Positions 60,346-64,000 of a stretch of 64,000 bases of DNA are shown piece after piece. This DNA comes from Roseicyclus mahoneyensis (GTDB lineage Bacteria; Pseudomonadota; Alphaproteobacteria; Rhodobacterales; Rhodobacteraceae). Made by a program: the position numbers and the translations under genes. The notes under the pieces were generated by a model. The model ran no database searches. It worked only from the letters and a program-made list of their open reading frames with translations, and was not told the origin of the DNA. Position 1 is the first letter of the stretch, and each line of letters opens with the position of its first letter. The stretch lies in contig NZ_QGGW01000003.1 of the NCBI RefSeq assembly GCF_003148775.1, positions 248,001 through 312,000 on the forward strand, written 5' to 3'.

Positions 60346-61277
60346 CTCACGACGTGCCAGAAATCGAACGAATGAGCGCGCACCTTGCGCAGGTCCACGG
60401 TCTTGCGCCGGCGTGGGTCAGGGAGTTCTGGTCTTGGCCCTATCGTGATGTGATCGACTTCGTTCACAGGCTTGCGTCCTCAGCAGAGGAGCGGCAATCC
60501 CATGGATTTCCAAAGGAATACCTCACATCTTTGCCAGGCGTCGAGTTGAGCGACCGCACGAGCCCGAACGACCTCATCGTACAAAAGATCATGCGGGAAA
60601 GGCTGCTTGTTCTGCGTATGCTTTTCGAGTTTTGCTCTTCTCACCCAGAACGCATTTCGGAGGCGATCGAAATCAAGGGACTTGAGCATCTGGAGGCCGC
60701 GGCGGTATCCGGAAATCCGGTCATCCTCGCAACGACACATGTGGGCATTGGTCAAATTGGCCCGCACATCCTTGCGCAGTTCGGCTTTCCCATCACAGTG
60801 CTGGGCGGAGGGCTTCCCACGCGCCTTCTTGGCTTGCCGGGGCACGAAAAGCTGCAATTGCTCCGGCCGAAAGACCAAGGCCCGCTCGTGGTTGCCAAGG
60901 GAATGGAAGCGCTCAAGGCCGGTCGGTTCCTTGTGATGGCCGCCGATGGACGGCAGGGCCGGGCAGGGGATGCGCGGCGTTTCCTCGGGAAAATACGGAT
61001 CTTCAAGAGTGGCTTGAATTACTGTGCGACAAGGGCCCAGGCACGGGTGATCCCTTGGCAAGCAACCGTGAACTCCGTCGGGAGCCCCACCTTGGAGGTC
61101 TTTCCCGAGATCGCCCCGATGGATGCCGGGTGTTCAGATGATGAGAGAGCCGAGGCAATCACGATGAAGTACAGGGATCTACTGGAGTGGACTTGGATCA
61201 ATCACTTCGGCAACGTCAGCGACGGGGACGTGCAAGAGTATCTGGCGCTGCCTGACGCGCCGCCACAGGTCCGGTGA
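60342..61277 (+). CDS. LpxL/HtrB-like acyltransferase-fold protein, paralogue 2
   Basis: 311 aa, starting inside the last codons of paralogue 1 (ATGA). The core aligns with it: TTH133-VGIG, LKAGRFLVMAADGRQG, FLGKIRIFKSGLNYCATRA. The acid of HX4(D/E) is Q138, again missing. The C-terminal half has the VIPWQATV–LEVFPEI beta-strand pair of this fold. A tandem duplication kept together suggests that the two work as a pair. Followed by the dehydrogenase-like gene with a TGATG overlap. Confidence 0.75.
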   Translation: MTHDVPEIERMSAHLAQVHGLAPAWVREFWSWPYRDVIDFVHRLASSAEERQSHGFPKEYLTSLPGVELSDRTSPNDLIVQKIMRERLLVLRMLFEFCSSHPERISEAIEIKGLEHLEAAAVSGNPVILATTHVGIGQIGPHILAQFGFPITVLGGGLPTRLLGLPGHEKLQLLRPKDQGPLVVAKGMEALKAGRFLVMAADGRQGRAGDARRFLGKIRIFKSGLNYCATRAQARVIPWQATVNSVGSPTLEVFPEIAPMDAGCSDDERAEAITMKYRDLLEWTWINHFGNVSDGDVQEYLALPDAPPQVR

Positions 61278-62416
61278 TGGACTTCGCGTATTCCCCAACA
61301 CAGCTCGAGCTGCGTATGAAGGCCGCCCGGGATGCTGGCTGCTTTCGCGTCGAAGCCGGAGCTTTCGCCAAATCGGCAGGCTGGCAGGCCGCCGCCAAGG
61401 AAGGGTGGATGGGGCTGTGCCTCTCTCGGCCTGCCGGGGCCGGGCTGAGTGCGCTGGATACCGTAACGGCCTTCGAGGCGCTGGGTGAAGCGGGCGCGTC
61501 CCGCGGCGCAGTTTTCGCCACCGGCGCGCATCTTTTCGGAGCCGCTACCGCGATGTCTCGGTTCGGGAGTGCCGACGAGGTTCAAGACCTGCTGGACAAG
61601 CTTGCAGCCGGGCAAGCGGTCGGGGCGCTCGCGTTGACCGAGCCGTCCGGCGGATCGACGCTGAGCGCTATGGAAACGGTGATCCGCGACCTTGGGCGCG
61701 GCGAACTGTCTCTCGCTGGTGCGAAAACCTACGTCACCAATGCCACACAGGCGGACGTGTTGCTGGTGCTTGCGCGTGAGGACGGGGCCCCGCCCCCCAT
61801 GAACCTCACGGTGCTCTTGGTTCCGGCCGACACGTCCGGCGTTACCATCGAGCCGCTGGCAGGCGGCCGGGGTCTTGCCGGGGCCGATATGGGCCGCGTG
61901 CGGTTTGATGGATGCGTCCTTCCGGAGTGTGCGGTTCTAGGTCGGCGGCGGGCAGGGTTGGCGGTCTTCATGGCGATGATGCAGTGGGAGAGAAGCTGTA
62001 TCCTTGCGGGGAACCTTGGCGCTCTTGAAAGGGATTTCCGCGCTGTCTGCGCGCATCTCGAGGCGCGCCGCGATGCCAATGGGTCCCTCACCGCGCATCA
62101 GGCCGTGTGTCATCCGCTCGCTGATGTTCAGGCGCGCATCGAAGCCGCTAGGCTTATTCTTTATCGCGGAGCGTGGTCACTTGATCAGGGAAAAGACGCG
62201 GCGCATTGGCCCTCGATTTCGAAACTGACGCTGGCCGAAACTCTCGTGGAATGCCATGTGATCCTTCGGCAGCTGATGGCGGGCGCGGGGTGGTCCAACC
62301 AAGCGGGGATTGCTGATGCTTTGGACGATGCGCTGGCCGTGGCTGCGGCGTCAGGGACATCTGAAATCCAGAGAACCCTGATCGCCACGCGTCTTCATCA
62401 AAGCGGGCAGCGATGA
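61277..62416 (+). CDS. acyl-CoA dehydrogenase-like flavoprotein, candidate aminoacyl (prolyl)-carrier-protein dehydrogenase
   Basis: 379 aa from ATG 61277. FAD-binding acyl-CoA-dehydrogenase fold: LTEPSGGS near 121–127, then FDGCVLPECAVLG, and the C-terminal SGTSEIQRTLIATRL. In classical enzymes a glutamate stands before GT as catalytic base; here it is serine. Segments such as LILYRGAWSLDQGKDA and SKLTLAE recall prolyl-carrier-protein dehydrogenases (PigA, RedW, PltE) as I remember them. With the adjacent adenylation and carrier genes it could oxidise a prolyl thioester to pyrrole. Confidence 0.75.
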   Translation: MDFAYSPTQLELRMKAARDAGCFRVEAGAFAKSAGWQAAAKEGWMGLCLSRPAGAGLSALDTVTAFEALGEAGASRGAVFATGAHLFGAATAMSRFGSADEVQDLLDKLAAGQAVGALALTEPSGGSTLSAMETVIRDLGRGELSLAGAKTYVTNATQADVLLVLAREDGAPPPMNLTVLLVPADTSGVTIEPLAGGRGLAGADMGRVRFDGCVLPECAVLGRRRAGLAVFMAMMQWERSCILAGNLGALERDFRAVCAHLEARRDANGSLTAHQAVCHPLADVQARIEAARLILYRGAWSLDQGKDAAHWPSISKLTLAETLVECHVILRQLMAGAGWSNQAGIADALDDALAVAAASGTSEIQRTLIATRLHQSGQR

Positions 62417-63861
62417 TCGTCTCGTTTCTTGCCCAGTCCACCAATCCACACCGGCTTGCGCTCAGCGATGAAACAGAACGGCTTACATGGGCCGACATGC
62501 ACGCCCGCATTGCAGCCTTTGCGGACCATTTCCGTGCATCAGGTGTCAAGGCAGGCGACCCGGTCCTCATCACTTTGCCGAAGGGCTGCGACGCGGTCTG
62601 TGCTCTTCTCGCGGCCTTGGCCATAGGCGCGATCGCTGTACCGCTGGACTACCGAACCCCCGACCGGCGCAAGGCCAGCGTGATCGAACGGATGGCGCCT
62701 CGCCTTGAAGTCACGCAGGCAATCGCAGACGCTGTGCGCGCGGGCGCACCTGACGCTGCATCCTTCCAGCCCACTGCGATAGAGCCTGGGCATCCGGCGC
62801 TCGTGCTCATGTCCTCTGGCACGACAGGGACGCCCAAGGCCATCACGATCAGCCACGGCAACCTGTCAGCCTTTGTGACTTGGGCCACCGAGGCCTTCTC
62901 GCTTGGCAGCAGTGATCACATACTCTCCGTCGCACCGCTTCATTTCGATCTCGCAACCTTCGATATCTTCGCGGGGCTCGGCGCGGGGGCCCATGTGCAC
63001 CTGCTTTCCGAGATCGAGGCGAGCTTTCCCGCGAAGGTGGCTACAGTATCCCGCCGCGAGGGGGCGACACTGATTTACGCGGTTCCGACCGTCTATGCGA
63101 TGATTGCGCGTCTGCACGAGACGGCAATGCCGGCGTTTCGCTGGGTTCTCTTCGCAGGTGAGGTGATGAGCGCGCCAACGTTGCAGGCGCTGCGACGCTT
63201 TGCACCAAACGCGCGTCTGGCCAATCTCTACGGCCCCTCAGAGACGAATGTGGTGACTTGGCATGAGGTCACCGAAGCGGACACTTCGCTGGTGCCCATA
63301 GGTCGGCCCTGTAGCGGTGCGCGTGTCTGGATTGCCGATGCCGAAGGGCACTCGGTTCCCGTTGGTGAAGAAGGCGAGATCTGCGTCGAAGGACCGTCGG
63401 TCTTCCTGGGCTACTGGGGTGATCAGGACCGGACGCTCGGGACCCGACTGGACGGCCGGGCGACGACCTACCGAACTGGGGACTACGGTTGGCAAGACGC
63501 CAGCGATATCCTCCACCTGTCGGGGAGGCGTGACCGACAGATCAAGGTCCGCGGTATCCTCGTCAGCCTCGACGAAATAGAGGCCGTCGCCTCGCAGTCA
63601 CATCTGGTACAAGCCTGTGCAGTCGTTCAATACAGCTCCGGTCTGATTGACACGAATCTGCACTTGTTCATTGTGGTGGATGACCGAACCGTGGATGCCC
63701 GCAAGGAGGTAAGGGACTGGCTTTGCGGTCGCTTGCCACGGGTGTGTGTGCCGGGTCGCATTACTGTGGTTGAGGCGCTTCCCAGAACCTTGAACGGCAA
63801 AATTGACCGGCAAGCCCTCGACTCGAAATCGAAGGAGATACAGCGTGGACACTGGCTTTGA
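62413..63861 (+). CDS. stand-alone adenylation enzyme, candidate L-prolyl-AMP ligase
   Basis: 482 aa, the size of free-standing A-domains. Core motifs: A3 MSSGTTGTPK (133–142), A5 NLYGPSETN, A7 YRTGDYG, A8 SGRRDRQIKVRG, A10 NGKIDR. Aligned to GrsA, the specificity residues are D179, L180, F183, Y222, L246, A248, L272, V280, V281 plus the A10 lysine: D-L-F-Y-L-A-L-V-V-K. The proline code of PltF/RedM-type enzymes, as I recall it, is DLLYLALVCK, a match at eight of ten. It would load L-proline onto the next-encoded carrier. Overlaps both neighbours. Confidence 0.88.
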   Translation: MIVSFLAQSTNPHRLALSDETERLTWADMHARIAAFADHFRASGVKAGDPVLITLPKGCDAVCALLAALAIGAIAVPLDYRTPDRRKASVIERMAPRLEVTQAIADAVRAGAPDAASFQPTAIEPGHPALVLMSSGTTGTPKAITISHGNLSAFVTWATEAFSLGSSDHILSVAPLHFDLATFDIFAGLGAGAHVHLLSEIEASFPAKVATVSRREGATLIYAVPTVYAMIARLHETAMPAFRWVLFAGEVMSAPTLQALRRFAPNARLANLYGPSETNVVTWHEVTEADTSLVPIGRPCSGARVWIADAEGHSVPVGEEGEICVEGPSVFLGYWGDQDRTLGTRLDGRATTYRTGDYGWQDASDILHLSGRRDRQIKVRGILVSLDEIEAVASQSHLVQACAVVQYSSGLIDTNLHLFIVVDDRTVDARKEVRDWLCGRLPRVCVPGRITVVEALPRTLNGKIDRQALDSKSKEIQRGHWL

Positions 63862-64000
63862 CCAACCGGATCGCGTGCTCCATGGAATTTTGGGCTGGAT
63901 CATGGACAAGACCGGAAGTTCGCCAGAGGATATCCAACCCGATACCGCGCTTTTGGACATTCAGCTTCTGGATTCGCTGCAACTCATGGACCTCGTCTTC
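63845..64000 (+). CDS. acyl/peptidyl carrier protein, 5' part (cut by window end)
   Basis: 52 codons from GTG 63845 to the window edge, overlapping the adenylation gene by 17 bases. The phosphopantetheine serine is S44 in LLDSLQLMDLVF; the preceding TALLDIQ matches the conserved carrier-protein pattern (TPLLE-like in prolyl carrier proteins). It would hold the prolyl or pyrrolyl thioester made by the two preceding enzymes. The C-terminal half and downstream genes are outside the window. Confidence 0.85.
   Translation, partial: MDTGFDQPDRVLHGILGWIMDKTGSSPEDIQPDTALLDIQLLDSLQLMDLVF

Overview
The window is high-GC and densely packed, and its gene content points to an alphaproteobacterium of the order Rhodobacterales (Rhodobacter/Roseobacter group). 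Supporting evidence: a nuo operon interrupted by small accessory genes, the nuo–birA–coaX–rnj order, the argS–SPOR–nagZ–scpA–scpB order, glnB–glnA, and several Hint-domain (Hint_2-like) proteins. Most of the window is core chromosome. The last 5 kb looks accessory, with visibly lower GC and fewer spurious reading frames.

Layout. 1–10341: distal part of the complex I operon (3' part of nuoG, then nuoH, I, J, K, L, M, N) with three inserted small genes: a lipoprotein, a carboxymuconolactone-decarboxylase-like protein and an exported protein. 10331–14743: birA, coaX, rnj and a soluble chemoreceptor-like protein. 14768–19853 (minus strand): a DEAD-box helicase, two uncharacterised proteins, a VOC protein and prfC. 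20052–22210: two convergent Hint-domain genes. 22336–26931: an atypical SDR, an orphan ABC ATPase, tatABC and a DUF815 ATPase. 26941–32262: an AlkB-like hydroxylase, ftsY, a DMT exporter, ispZ, rluB and tadA. 32345–34977: a family-5 solute-binding protein and a third Hint gene with no normal start codon.

35143–40034 is a reduced-sulfur cluster. It has a Crp-family regulator with a possible thiol pair, a palindromic operator, a 17-aa leader peptide, two YeeE/YedE half-transporters, an ETHE1-like persulfide dioxygenase, a DUF442 phosphatase/sulfurtransferase-like protein and a SulP transporter. 40089–44327 is the glycerol-3-phosphate-type ABC system ugpBAEC with an intercistronic hairpin after the binding-protein gene. 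44538–54674 holds xth, a fourth Hint gene, erpA, dgt, two tandem secreted paralogues, argS, a SPOR protein, nagZ, scpA, scpB and a small basic protein. 54784–58840 holds glnA, glnB, the NAD(P)HX repair enzyme and a fifth Hint protein that has lost its catalytic residues. tRNA-Leu(UAG) lies at 59083–59167.

The most interesting segment is 59377–64000, just downstream of that tRNA. Two tandem acyltransferase-fold proteins are followed by an acyl-CoA-dehydrogenase-like flavoprotein, a stand-alone adenylation enzyme and a carrier protein cut by the window edge, all overlapping. The adenylation enzyme's specificity residues read D-L-F-Y-L-A-L-V-V, close to the L-proline code of pyrrole-forming pathways. 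This suggests a proline-to-pyrrolyl-carrier-protein cassette at the start of an uncharacterised biosynthetic cluster.
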